Source of the DNA: Corythucha ciliata
Taxonomy: Eukaryota > Arthropoda > Insecta > Hemiptera > Tingidae
Direction of reading: 5' to 3'
DNA length: 64,000 nt
NCBI GenBank assembly: GCA_038030265.1
Contig: CM075938.1
Location: 16,779,009-16,843,008 of the forward strand
Shown: in pieces, positions 44,108-54,973 of the stretch
Position numbering within the stretch: position 1 is the stretch's first letter
How the letters are laid out: each line of letters starts with the position of its first letter
Translations under genes and position numbers: made by a program
Notes under the pieces: model-generated
What the model saw: the letters and a program-made list of their open reading frames with translations, nothing else
What the model was told of the DNA's origin: nothing
The model's database searches: none

Positions 44108-46955
44108 CCAGATCTATTAAGAATATCGAATTTTTAGAATATAATTGGAGAAGAGAATTAAGGAACGCTTCACAAGAAAAAGTAAAAAGTCAAATCGAAG
44201 TGGTTTCGTTGCAGGATCATGGAAATCTACGGGCATGCTAAGGGGGAGTGGGTGCGGAGTGCGTCTAATTGAATTGCTCCTCGATTTCAAGATCCCTCTC
44301 CAAACTATCCCACTGATTCAACTCCTTGAATCATATTTTAACTTACACGAAACTCATTTTACCTTTTCGCCATTTTTCTCGCTCATAATTTATATTGCTC
44401 GTCGCCCTGTAAAAATTAAAGAATAATGTTCCCTTCGCTTCACGGTACTTTTGAATTCATTCCGACGCCTTTGTCACTCTCAAAGGCACACACAGACACC
44501 AATTCCTTGTTTTTACAACCCCCGCATCATCTTATTCACACACTCGCTTTATGTATTTGTTTCTGCTCCCCACCCCATTAATATACTTCCCTTTTTAATG
44601 AGGTTCAACAGTTCTAAAAAGGGGAATGGGTGGCCTTTTATACTTTGTTTCTCAAGTTTCTCCACCTTGGTATATTAGGTATAAATCGTGAAATTGAAAG
44701 TTCCTTTTTTTCACACAAAATTAGGGGCATTCCTCAAGATTTTTAATCCTATTAATTCTACTGAAATGCCTCTGTCCTGTAATTTAAAAAGGGCTGATGA
44801 GTCGTTCAGAAAATAGCTGCCAACAGCCAGACGAGAGAGGGGCAAGTGGTCTCGCCTGATAAAAACGGTACGGCGCCTTTCTGCTGCCATCTTCATTATT
44901 TTCTAAAAATTTTATCTCACCTCCCCCCTCCAACCCTTATTCCCTAGCTAAAAATTTATTATTAAAAGGTTTTTTTTTTTTTTTTTGTCTACTTCATCCC
45001 TCTACTTTCGTCTCCCAAGAGGAGAGAGCCTCGTTTTAGACGATCATTAAAAATTATTATTTCCAACGTTGTCCCCTCCTCCACAAACTTAAAAAATTTC
45101 TTAATTTTTAAAATCTCAGAAATTATTTTTCCATGGAGAGAAAAAAAATTACTCCCCTACAGTTTGAAACTTAAAGCGAAAGGCCTACCTATCTAAATGG
45201 TAATAAGTATGAAGGTTGTATCGTTTGAGGAGGTGGGGGGAATGACTTCAATTTTTATCGAGTAATAAAATTTCAATTCAGTTAGCAACAGCAGCGCATC
45301 CCTTGTATACAAGCGCTTAGGGTAAGGTCCCTTTGCCGTTCTTTCCGGTAATTTTGTTCGAGATCAATCAGTTGCCTTTTTATATTGTTTTGAGATAAAC
45401 GGATCAAGCGAAAAATGCGAGATTCTGTCGCCGTTTTAGTGCAGGTTGACTCACAAGAGGAGCCTCTAAAATGGGATGGGTGTGTTGGAGGTGAACTTGA
45501 ATCTCTGAATATACAATTATTATACGGTATGGCAGGCGAAAACTGTAGAAGTCTAGTCGCCGAAATAAATGAATTTCGTATGATATAAAAAACAAAACAA
45601 AAAACCATGGCGTGTTCAGGCGCCATCCTTTTCAGGCCACCATACCCACCACACTCTAATACGTCAATTACACGATATTATCCGTTTAGAAAACGAAGAT
45701 AACATCGTCTAAACAGCCGGAGGGAAAGTACAAACAGGGGTGCGGGTTAAATTGGATTGAGAGTTCATTATAAGGATATAATTTACAATAAAAATTAATG
45801 ACAGTAATTACTTTGGATTGCATCGGGGCAATAATTATTATCATGGAAAATGTCATTAGAGTGGTGAGTGAGATGAATGGGGGCATCATCTGTTCAAGTA
45901 GTTGATCGAGTTTACACGTTAGGAGCTATACGGAAGAGAAAAATCATGTTTAAGTCAACCCTCCCCTTGCTATTGTTTTTACGAAACAGGTCCCTCTGGC
46001 TATAGGCTTCTATATGTATGGCAGCCTCGTGGCAGTTCGATCGCTGCGCGTTTATGATTTCGTATAAATTTCACGAGGCCTATTTATGAAAATAATAAGC
46101 TCAAGTACTTTGCCTGAAAGTCCTGAAGTCCCGACCTCATACGGCACTTGACCAATTTGCCGGGCTCATGAACAGTGCCTGGTGCAAATCAAAACAGTTC
46201 TTGAGACACGCTGTAAAAACCGCCATGCGATTCTTGCAAAATGAAATGAAAAAAAAAAAAAAAAAACTTGGATGTAAATTGGACGAATTGAACGATTCAG
46301 ATTATCGTCGGTTTTTACTGGTAATCCGATATTAAGGGCGGATTTCTGAGCAGATGAACCGTTTAAGATTTCCTCATTGTGTTTTCAATGTTTTTGGCCG
46401 CATTGGAGCGTTTTTAGGGGCCAAAACATGAAAAATGATTAAATTCCCTTGGTTTATTCAGTCAGAGTTCAGAAAACTAGCAAAACTTGCTTTCCCCAAG
46501 AATAATCATTCTTCAGTGAGGCCTCGACTATTTGGGAATCCTTCTACCCCTATAAAAATTACCTGATTTTTCAGCCCATATTCAGAATGGTCGTCTCTGC
46601 GTAGCTCACCAAAGTGCGCTAATCAAGTGACTTAGCGGCCGTGAAACTTATCAATTTATTTCCCAAAATTCGCAGGACAGTATTATCATTTTTGGCTCTC
46701 TACCAGGAAACTATCGGTATTCAACGTTCTAACAACCCGTGGGAGCAACGCCTTATTAGCCACTGGGCCTGGGCGGCCACTGTTAAGAGAGGGGGACCCG
46801 ATAAGCCAAAATATGGAAAAATTAAGATTTTCAGGTTTCATGTTCATGAATGTGGGAACGGGAATTTTATGACCGTTTTTTTCCGATCCTGGCCAAGCCA
46901 AAACGCTTCTACAATGGTTTGTCAGCGCCAAAAACGCAACGTTTTGCCTTGTCGT
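44108..46955. other. no recognised gene
   Basis: AT-rich with long T runs (44970-44986). The 164-codon plus frame 46641-47135 ends inside family B repeats and has no domain that I recognise. Confidence 0.4.
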
Positions 46956-46959
46956 TGGT

Positions 46960-48500
46960 CTTGGACGATTTTCCATGACTCCGGAGTATATCCAGTCGAG
47001 TTTCGTGGAGAAAGCATACGAACAATTCTGCGTCTGGAATTGAGAAAAAGAGCTAATGCCCAGATTCTGTTGATCCTTGGGCGGCTAAAATTGAGAAGGG
47101 GAGGGAGCAAGTACGCTGCAGTGCAGAAAGTTTAGAAAAAGAGCTAATACTGACGGCTATAGTTGAAAAAAGCGCTCATTCCTTGCTGAAATTTGAATAA
47201 AAAAGTTTAAATTCGGTTCATTAGTGTGACATCACATTTGGAAGGTAGTATTACCAGTGAAGCTAAACAAAACATTCCATTTTATGCTAAAGCTGTGTAT
47301 TTTTTAATCTTATTGTTGTATTTAACACAAAAAACCTATCTTGAGCATCGTGGTAAGTCTGTGGGTGTCTGTGCCTGTCGAGGGCAGCGAACGGGTTGTA
47401 AAAAGGCTGCTACGTGTGTCAGTATAGACAGATGTCCGAATTAAAGCTCTACACAGTCATGCCTTGAACAAGTTTCGTCTACACTGGATTAAAGAGTCGC
47501 TGTTCAATTACTTTTTTGTTCTTTGGAGCGATTGAAAAGTGAATTGAAGAGAGAGAGAAAAAAGCTAATTCACGGATACATCCGAGAGAAAACTCGCTGT
47601 CTCGCGGTAAATCAAAACAAAAAACTCGATAATTCTGCTTAAAATTTGGATAAAACGCTTATTCACAAGAAAAATGGGGAAAAGCTTCATTTCGCGACTA
47701 AAGTTTGCAAAAAGCGAATAGTCGCAGCTAGAATACGAATGACGCTCTAATACGCGAACAATTTGAGACAATCCGCTAATTCGCGATTAAAATTGAATAA
47801 ACGAGGTAATTGACGGCCAAAATTAAGCGATAATATTCGCGGCTGAAATTAACAAAACAATCCGCGTCTGAAATAGAGAAATATCCGCTAATCCGCGTAG
47901 ATAATCTTTATTGCTAAAAAATTTGAAAAAATGAGAAAATACGATAAATTTTGGCTGAAATTGAGCTAAAATGCTCATTTGCAGATGACATTGTGTTAAT
48001 TAACAGCTGAAGCTGACAAAAATATGCTCATTCGGTTTTATAAAAAAGACAAAAACAACCCTAATACGGGGATCAATCAAAGAAAAACCACGAATATGTG
48101 ATAGCGGTCGATTGTCTGTTGAAATAGCTAAATAACTCGCGCATGAAATTTACAAAAAGCTCAATTCAAAGCTAAAATTGAGAAAAGGCGCTGGTGTGAT
48201 GAAATTGAGGAAACCCGCTGAATCCCGGATACATTTGATGAAACCCGCTTATTCGCGGATTAAACAGAAAAAAAAAATTGTTAATTTCCGGCGTGAGTTG
48301 GGATAAAGGTCTCATTCGCAGCTGATATTGAGAAAAACAATAAATTACGGACTAATTCGATGAAATCCATGTCTGAAATTGAGGAAATGCGGGAATTCGT
48401 GATATTGAGAAATTATGCGAGACTAAAATTGATAAAGAGCACTAAACTTTCAGTAAAGTTGAGAAAAATCACTAATTCGTCGCTAAAATTGAGTCACCGC
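46960..48500 (+). repeat. degenerate repeat field, family B
   Basis: Units such as AAATTGAGAAAAAGCGC and GCTAATTCGCGGCTAAAA every 28-35 bases, heavily diverged. From about 47541 onward the individual units align, inverted, with 59690-60596, so the array was copied as part of the palindrome arm. Confidence 0.8.
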
Positions 48501-48734
48501 CAATTTGTAGTTCCTTAGGTGGCTTCCTAGAGGCAAGTTTGTGGCTTAAAGTTGGAAAAGTGCATAATTTAAGGCTACTTACGCAAAAATTTTATTTTAT
48601 TTTATGTACTGGCCTTAGTCCTTACTAAAGAAGAGCCTCTTTGGTCACCGTGTACCTCTACTATTTTTGAAACATTCTTGTACAGTTGTACCAACATAGA
48701 TTCTAATCTACGAATGCCAGCATTCACTTTCACG

Positions 48735-49051
48735 TAGAGATGGGCATTATCGTAATTTTTCGTAAACGATAATTAACGTTCGTTGACGAAATATAACTGT
48801 TACGAAATAACCGTTAAAAATTAACTGGTCGGTCTGTTTTGTTTCGTTCAAGGGGACAACCGTTTTTCTCCCGCTACTGTTGAAAGTGTTAACTCGTTGA
48901 TAGGTAACGCCATCTCCGAGCGTTGAGAAGAAACTGGTTGAATTGTCCAGTTATTTTTCAACGGGTATTTTTAACGTGATTAGCTGGTCGTTAGTTATTT
49001 TATTGTTAACTGTTAAGCCATAACAGTTAACCTTTATTTAACCCACCTCTA
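48735..49051. mobile_element. hAT MITE, 317 bp, with empty sites in paralogous units
   Basis: Ends TAGAGATGGGC and ACCCACCTCTA form an 11-bp imperfect TIR. Flanks CTTTCACG (48727-48734) and CTTTCACG (49052-49059) are an exact 8-bp duplication. The other four tRNA units carry an uninterrupted CTTTCACGTGG or its complement (for example 51087 and 54619), giving natural empty sites. No coding. Confidence 0.93.
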
Positions 49052-49150
49052 CTTTCACGTGGTGGGCCACTTTGTAATAATAGCAACAATTAGCACATTG
49101 CGGCTAATTGGTATCCCGGAGTGGCGTCTAATTACGAACAGCTGGCACCT

Positions 49151-49224
49151 GGCGCCGTGGCTTAGTTGGTTAAAGCGCCTGTCTAGTAAACAGGAGATCG
49201 TGAGTTCGAATCTCGCCGGTGCCT
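49151..49224 (+). tRNA. tRNA-Thr (AGT), copy 1
   Basis: A 74-nt cloverleaf. The acceptor GGCGCCG pairs with CGGTGCC (one G-U), with discriminator T. The anticodon stem CCTGT/ACAGG encloses loop CTAGTAA, giving anticodon AGT, read as IGT for threonine. The internal A box (TGGCTTAGTTGG) and B box (AGTTCGAATCT) match Pol III promoters. An eight-T terminator follows near 49236. No intron and no encoded CCA, as expected in eukaryotes. Identical to the other four copies. Confidence 0.97.
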
Positions 49225-49812
49225 AGTTGTTAATATTTTTTTTAATTCTTGCTTGTTTTCGCTTTAAATTCTGTTCCTCTGTGCCAAAAGGAAACTCTCG
49301 GGCTGGTTAGATCGTTATTGCCCGGCGAATAACCTCGTTTGGTACATTGTTTAGCTAAATCGTACGTTTTCTTTTTCATTCCTTCTTATTTATGTATTTA
49401 TAGATATTGCACACATGCTAATTTGCCGAATTTTCCCTCAGATCTGATGGATTCTGTAAGTGGCTAAAAGTGAAACATTCTGTCTAGAGCTTTGGTTTCC
49501 TAGAAAAGCGGTGCCGTAATATTACGGTAGAAAATTTCCCTTTAAAATCAAGCCATAGTTGCCTAGATAACGGTGAACAGAAAGCGGCACCGCTTCCATC
49601 GCGACGGTGTTGACGAACGTTTTTTTTTCTTGCAGTTCCAACTATTTGGTAGTATTTTCTTTTAACATCAGAATAGATGTTCGGACAGTAATATTTACGA
49701 TTTCGTCACGATCTAGCATCTAGGTAGTTTTCACGCTCATTGTTAACAAAAAACGTTCGACGTCACCGTCAAAAATCGTTGATGAATAGCTCATCACCGT
49801 TGAACTATTGTG

Positions 49813-50321
49813 GTCGTCGCCTCTAGATTTCCTCGCACGATTCTCGAATACGTATGATTCTCAAGCTCCTTTCTGGTCGCAACTGGTTGTTGGTAGACCA
49901 GTTTTAAATGACCTAATAAATAAAAATCCAAGGGTGGTTTGTTGTCAGGACAATCCACTACTCGCCGATGTAAATCAGCGTAACTTAGCGGTGGTGATGA
50001 AGCTAAAATATCGCTAGTGGATTTGGCTTCATGGACCAGTAAGGTGCTCACCGAGAAGTCCTGTCCCGACCCCCCACCACCCATGGATTTTTATTTACTA
50101 GGTCATCTAAAGCTGATCTACCAACAACCAGTTGCGACCAGGGGCCGTATTACGAACCAGTGTGAAAATGCCGCAAGATGCGATTGCTAGGACGTGATAG
50201 TGTTATTTTTTATTCAGCGTCCTTGGACCCCGCTAGCGGCATTTTTTGCCGTGAGGCCCCAGAGAGGAGCTTGAGAATCGTACGTACTCGAGAATCGTGC
50301 GAGGAATCCAGAGGCGACGAC
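49813..50321. mobile_element. fold-back element in the tRNA array
   Basis: The left arm 49813-49931 and right arm 50083-50321 are inverted copies, sharing GGTCGTCGCCTCTAG, GGTTGTTGGTAGACCAG and AATAAATAAAAATCCA. The right arm is interrupted by the MITE at 50142-50259. It is the left part of a ~1.25-kb block (49811 to about 51058) absent between the other units. Confidence 0.8.
50142..50259. mobile_element. 118-bp MITE with CAG duplication, nested in fold-back arm
   Basis: Starts GGGCCGTATTACGAACC and ends CCGTGAGGCCC, flanked by CAG at 50139-50141 and 50260-50262. The uninterrupted left arm of the fold-back (GCTCCTTTCTGGTCGC) provides the empty site with a single CAG. The inner words AATGCCGC and GGCATT are further inverted pairs. 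Confidence 0.85.
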
Positions 50322-51058
50322 TGGAGGTGCAACGTGCATCCAATTCAGATGTGCGGAGGGCCAATTTTTTCATTCGCGGGTTGCGGGTTAGGTCCATGAA
50401 GCCCAATCCTCTAACGATAATTTAAGCTTCACCACCCCCAATTTCAACTCACCAAAGTAAATTAGCGATAGACTTAGCTGACCGCTTGAATCCGTATGTC
50501 TCATCCGTTGGAAACGAGTAATTAGAGCTGGTTATACCTCATTCAAAGGGTCCTCATTACGGGTTATTTTTCAGTTTTGGGCTTGTTTATTGCTTCTACC
50601 TCTTCACTAGATGGTGAAAACTGGTAAATGTTGTACGTCATTGGAAAGCTAACATCATGAGGAAGTTTTCCCTATGAACGCAAAAAAATATTTTCCTTTG
50701 ACGAAATGGTGAAAATCGCTGATGAAAATGGGCAGAAATGCGAATAACGAGTTTCCTTCGGATATCTCATGCCCTAGCGGCTAGGGCCTTGGTGTAATTT
50801 TATTGAGTTGAGGACCAATAATGAAGGACATTTTGTGCTCTTTTCAATGAGCTATTTACTTTTAGTCTAGCACCTGTTGATGATGTCGTAATAGTCACTT
50901 ATCGAAAAAAAACAGAGGGTCACCAAAAAAACATGAAATTGATGATATCTCGAAAACCAAGAGGAATTCCAAAAAACCTCAAATAGTAATTTCGATCACA
51001 AATGAGGTGTACTATCACCATACTTTCTCTGTCGAGGTAATTTATGAACACCATGTAT
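50322..51058. other. remainder of the ~1.25-kb insertion, unassigned
   Basis: Sequence between the fold-back and the next tRNA unit. No motif was identified. It has no counterpart in the other inter-tRNA spacers, so it came with or after the fold-back insertion. Confidence 0.5.
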
Positions 51059-51186
51059 ATTCCAATCTACGAATGCTAGCATTCGCTTTCACGTGGTGAG
51101 CCACTCGGAAATAATAGCACCAATTAGCACATTACGCGGCTAATTAGTTTACCGGTGTGGTGTCTAATTACGAACAGCTGGCATCT

Positions 51187-51260
51187 GGCGCCGTGGCTTA
51201 GTTGGTTAAAGCGCCTGTCTAGTAAACAGGAGATCGTGAGTTCGAATCTCGCCGGTGCCT
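51187..51260 (+). tRNA. tRNA-Thr (AGT), copy 2
   Basis: Identical 74-nt sequence to copy 1, with an eight-T terminator near 51271. Upstream AATTAGCACATTACGCGGC and downstream CTCTGTGCCAAAAGG blocks are shared with the other units. Confidence 0.97.
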
Positions 51261-52334
51261 AGTTGTTATTATTTTTTTTAATTATTGCTTGTTTTCGCTT
51301 CAAATTCTGTTCCTCTGTGCCAAAAGGAAACTCTCGGGCTGGTTAGGTCGTTACTGTCCAGCGAATGACTTCGTTTGGTACGTTGCATAGCTAAATCATT
51401 CCTTCTTATTTATGTATTCATAGATATTGCACACATGTGAATTTGCCGAATTTCCCCTCAGATCTGATGGATTCAGTAAGTGGCTAAAAGTGAAACATTC
51501 TGTCTAGAGCTTTGGTTTCCTAGAAATGTGGTGCCGTAGTATTACGGTACAAAATTTCCCTTTAAAATCAAGCCATCGTTGCCTAGATTACGGTGAACAG
51601 AAAGCGGCACCGCTTCCATCGCGACGGTATTGACGAACGTTTTTTTTCCTTGCAGTCCAACTATTTGGTATAGCCCAGCCAAAGATTGAAGAACATCGAA
51701 TCTCCTCCTAAGATCTCACTGAGAGCTTCCCCTTACCCTTTCCATTGTACAGCCGTTTACCTCCTAACTTTTGAAACTTCTTATCACTCGGCGATCGCGG
51801 TTCACTGATCTTTCTGATTAAAACTGGTAGATGTTTGATTTGTTAAATTTTGTCAAATATCCTCATTTTTCGTGCTCAAATACTATAATTTTTCACTTTT
51901 CGCTCGGTCCTTTGGCGGATGTGTCGATATTCAAACGTACCATGGATTTTATTGTTTGTGTAATTCCTTCCGAAGCTATGCGGCTGAGTTGCCGAAGTGA
52001 GTAAGCCAACATGATAATATTTTCCTTTTTTTTCTACAATCCATGCATCGTTATCCTTGGTACGATTCCTATTTTTGGCTTTAGGACCTGGAGACCGTCC
52101 AGGTTCTCAAAACACGTCTTCAACCATGAAAACGAGAATCCGCTTGCTCGACAAATCTGTTGAAGCCGGCTACGTTCAATTGAAACTTTCCTGGGCCGAA
52201 CGACGGAAATAGCCAGAAATCTCCACTTTCAGATAGTTATCCGTTGTTTTTTGGATGAATTCATCAATTTGGTATCAATGTCTGACTTTTTTTCCTTCTG
52301 AATACACGTTTGTGTTTTTACTTGACTGGATGTT

Positions 52335-52842
52335 TTCATTGAAACTGGCCAGACATGGGGAAGAGATTTACTCGAGGAGGTGAAGTGGCAGCAAAAAGAA
52401 GTACCGTGCAAAGTTTGCACTGCCACAGCCAAAAACATTCATTTGAGCCCCAAGCAAGTACGTACCAGTTGAAACATAAAAATGTCAATTGAGTCCAAAA
52501 AGTTAATTCATTTGACCAAAAACTGATGGTTTCACCTGCTTTTTATACTGTTCCGTCAAAAACTGATGCTTATGTCCATTCATCCTTTATTTTATTTTTT
52601 GCCAGGGATTTGTGAGACAGAATTGTCAGTTCTTGGCCTGCAGGACATACTGGCCGACCCCCTGGCTAACTGAACTCCTTGTTGATTACCAGATCCAGGG
52701 CTGTGGCGCAGGGCCGCATCCATCCCTTGAACTAGGGGTGGGCAGCTTCACTGGCGTAAATGTCAGATGCACCATATTGCCTTATTGTACTACGTATATT
52801 CGGGGATCCGAAGCTGGAAATCCGTCACCCACTACTTACTAA
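52335..52842 (+). CDS. unidentified candidate exons in the TA-flanked element
   Basis: A frame with EVKWQQKEVPCKVCTATAKN (about 52371-52430) ends near AAGCAAGTACGT, a good splice donor. At 52591-52606 TTATTTTTTGCCAG is a good acceptor. Joining the two leaves phase 0, into the frame that includes 52612-52842 and ends with a stop. A CxxC pair is present. No family was recognised. The splicing is conjecture; each piece could also be chance. Confidence 0.25.
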
Positions 52843-53149
52843 CCCTCCGTGAAGGCTACAGGTCCAGGCTGCTTTAACTACGGTTACCATCACACTACGG
52901 CTACAAAACCTTGGCTTTAGGGGGGGGGGGGCAAACGCGTGGAGGCACGTTTGGAAGAACGCATCTTCATAAATAAACGGAGCAATAATCTTTAGGGAGC
53001 TAAGCTACCGTTTTGAGTGAGTAAGAACCCTAGGTTTCAACGTGCTTTCTGACCTCAGAAGTCATAAACCGGGAATATACTGTCCTATTTCAGGGGAAAG
53101 TGCAATCTACGTCCCATTATAGTACCGGCGATAGCGGGGACCAGGCTCC

Positions 53150-53460
53150 CCGGTTCTCCGCAGGGTAATAAATGGCGTTCCCGAACCAGCGGCGAAGACC
53201 TCAGCGAAATATAACAAAGGTAACAATTTTTCATACAGTTACGTTTTCCAACGGGGTAATCAAACGACCATTAGTTTTCATGACAGAGAACAACGTCGAA
53301 AAGGCTACCGGAATTCGGGGTATTGTTTTTCTCGATGCAATGATAACACACGGTGTGTCGACATGTTTGGTAGGAAGCACGTGCTAAGCCATTTTGAGAA
53401 ATTCTTAGCATTCACGGACGGAGAGTCCCCTGAAATACTTGAGGACTTGAAAGTGAAATG
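53150..53460 (+). CDS. unidentified reading frame in the TA-flanked element
   Basis: A frame without an obvious ATG, open from a TAG near 53135 to a TGA at about 53460 (about 107 codons). It carries VSCTR-free, charged composition with KHVLSHFEKFLAFTDG and SPEILEDLKVK near its end. A competing ATG frame 53172-53387 overlaps. Unknown function. Confidence 0.25.
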
Positions 53461-53788
53461 ATCGTCCCTAACGAAGCCTTGCTCACCATCTCAATGAGCA
53501 GCAATAAGTCGATTTCCTTGGCCTAAAATATAAAATCATGTGAAACTGTTTTGGTGCTGAAGAAATTATAAGAACCACCTGCTTACCTAATTTATGAGTA
53601 TAGCCGTTAATGCGTCTTATCCGACTACCAACAAAATATAACGTTATGGGACTCTTGCACGTACGTTCAAGACTATGTTCGTATTGGGCTCTCGAAGCTG
53701 TATTATCTCCTTCAGGTAGGATACCCTACGGGCTGCAATTTTTGGCCGCTCAATAAGTATCTTACGATTAGACAGGCACTTCTTCACC

Positions 53789-54235
53789 TAAACTCGAGGC
53801 GATGTAAGCGAGGCCGAAGGTATTCCTTACCGCAGTTCACAACAACTTGTGGAAAATTTTAGTAGAAGGGCATTGCTTTTCATTAATATAAAACTCGCGA
53901 ACTTTAAAACGAATGACACTGTCAGTGAAAGAGTCGAATTTGAAGCGTTTTTGATGAGAACTATTCTTCCTCTTAGGCGAGGTGAAAAGTGGCCGGCTCG
54001 ACCTCCGAGGTCGTTCGTTCGGTTTCCTTCGCGATGCGTAAAACTGAAGACTGGAAAACACCAGCCGCCTCGGCCGGCGGGCTTGGGCTGTTTCGCTACC
54101 TTCTACCGGGTAAAATATTCGAAAACAGAAAAAAGGATTCGCCTCTCTTGGCTTCCAAAAGTCCTTCTTCATGGTCTTACACTTATTTCTGAAATGAAAT
54201 GCATTATATTGGCCGTCAATGTAATTAAATTATGA
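53789..54235 (+). CDS. unidentified reading frame near right end of TA-flanked element
   Basis: About 148 codons are open from after a TAA, with the first ATG at 53849. The N-terminal part is charged and plausible (NDTVSERVEFEAFLMRTI). The middle is Pro/Arg-rich. A 111-codon minus frame overlaps it (53837-54172). I recognise no domain. The frame may be the 3' part of an inactive transposase or chance. Confidence 0.25.
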
Positions 54236-54718
54236 ACCATCTCTTAAATACTTACATTAATATCAATGATAACGTTGAGTCAAAAAGTGACATTCATATC
54301 ACCGATAGAAACTTGAAAAATATCGAGTGCAAAAAAACTGTTGGGGGGTGAAGTACATCCTAATCGGCACCAATAGCGCTACCGTCGATTTCTTTAGACT
54401 TTGGCTGGTCTATAGTACATTTTTTTTAAACATCAGAATAGAGTCGTGTTCGGACAGTAATATTTACGATTTCGTCACCGTCTAGCGTCCAGGTAGTTTT
54501 CATGCTCATTGTAAACAAAAAAAATTCACCGTCACCGTCAAAAACCGTTGATGAACAGTTCATCACCGTTTTACTGTTGTACCAACGTAGATTCTAACCT
54601 ACGAATACTAGCATTCGCTTTCACGTGGTGGGCCACTTGCTATTAATAGCACCAATTAGCACATTACGCGGCTAATTGGTTTACCGGTGTGGCGTCTAAT
54701 TAGGAATAGCTGGCACCT

Positions 54719-54792
54719 GGCGCCGTGGCTTAGTTGGTTAAAGCGCCTGTCTAGTAAACAGGAGATCGTGAGTTCGAATCTCGCCGGTGCCT
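54719..54792 (+). tRNA. tRNA-Thr (AGT), copy 3
   Basis: Identical 74-nt sequence to copy 1, with a seven-T terminator near 54804. The unit's 5' part is intact from about 54425 (AACATCAGAATAGAG). Its 3' part breaks off near 54973, in TAGATATT. Confidence 0.97.
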
Positions 54793-54973
54793 AGTTGTTA
54801 ATAATTTTTTTAATTATTGCTTGTTTTCGCTACAAATTCTGTTCCTCTGTGCCAAAAGGAAGCTCTCAGGCTGGTTAGGTCGTTACTGCCCGGCGAATAA
54901 CCTCGTTTGGTACATTGTTTAGCTAAATCGAACGTTTTCTTTTTTCTGCCTTAATATTTATGTTTTTATAGAT

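Larger units (their letters stand above)
47541..49810 (+). repeat. palindrome left arm (tRNA-Thr locus)
   Basis: This arm aligns with 58680-60596 on the opposite strand. Shared landmarks are GAATTGAAGAGAGAGAG (47541), CCTAGAGGCAAGTTTGTGG (48528), the TAGATTCTAATCTACG word (48698), and tRNA-Thr. The distance from the CGCCAATTTGTAG landmark to the tRNA is about 330 bp in both arms once the 317-bp hAT insertion is removed. Arms are clearly diverged. Confidence 0.85.
51671..54412. mobile_element. 2742-bp TA-flanked transposon of unknown family
   Basis: The left end is TAGCCCAGCCAAAG. The right end reversed is TAGACCAGCCAAAG, so the TIR is 14 bp with one mismatch. It is flanked by TA (51669-51670 and 54413-54414). 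The paralogous sequence in unit 1 (TTTGGTAGTATTTTCTTTTAACATCAG) runs straight through with a single TA, proving an insertion and its borders. A TA duplication fits Tc1/mariner-like elements, but no DDE domain is recognised and 2.7 kb is long for that group. Candidate coding blocks inside are listed separately. Confidence 0.85.

Noticed and set aside
46641..47135. 164-codon plus frame
   Set aside because: Ends within family B repeats; an opposite-strand frame overlaps; no motif.
53837..54172. 111-codon minus frame in the TA-flanked element
   Set aside because: Antisense to a plus frame of similar length; no motif in either that could decide.
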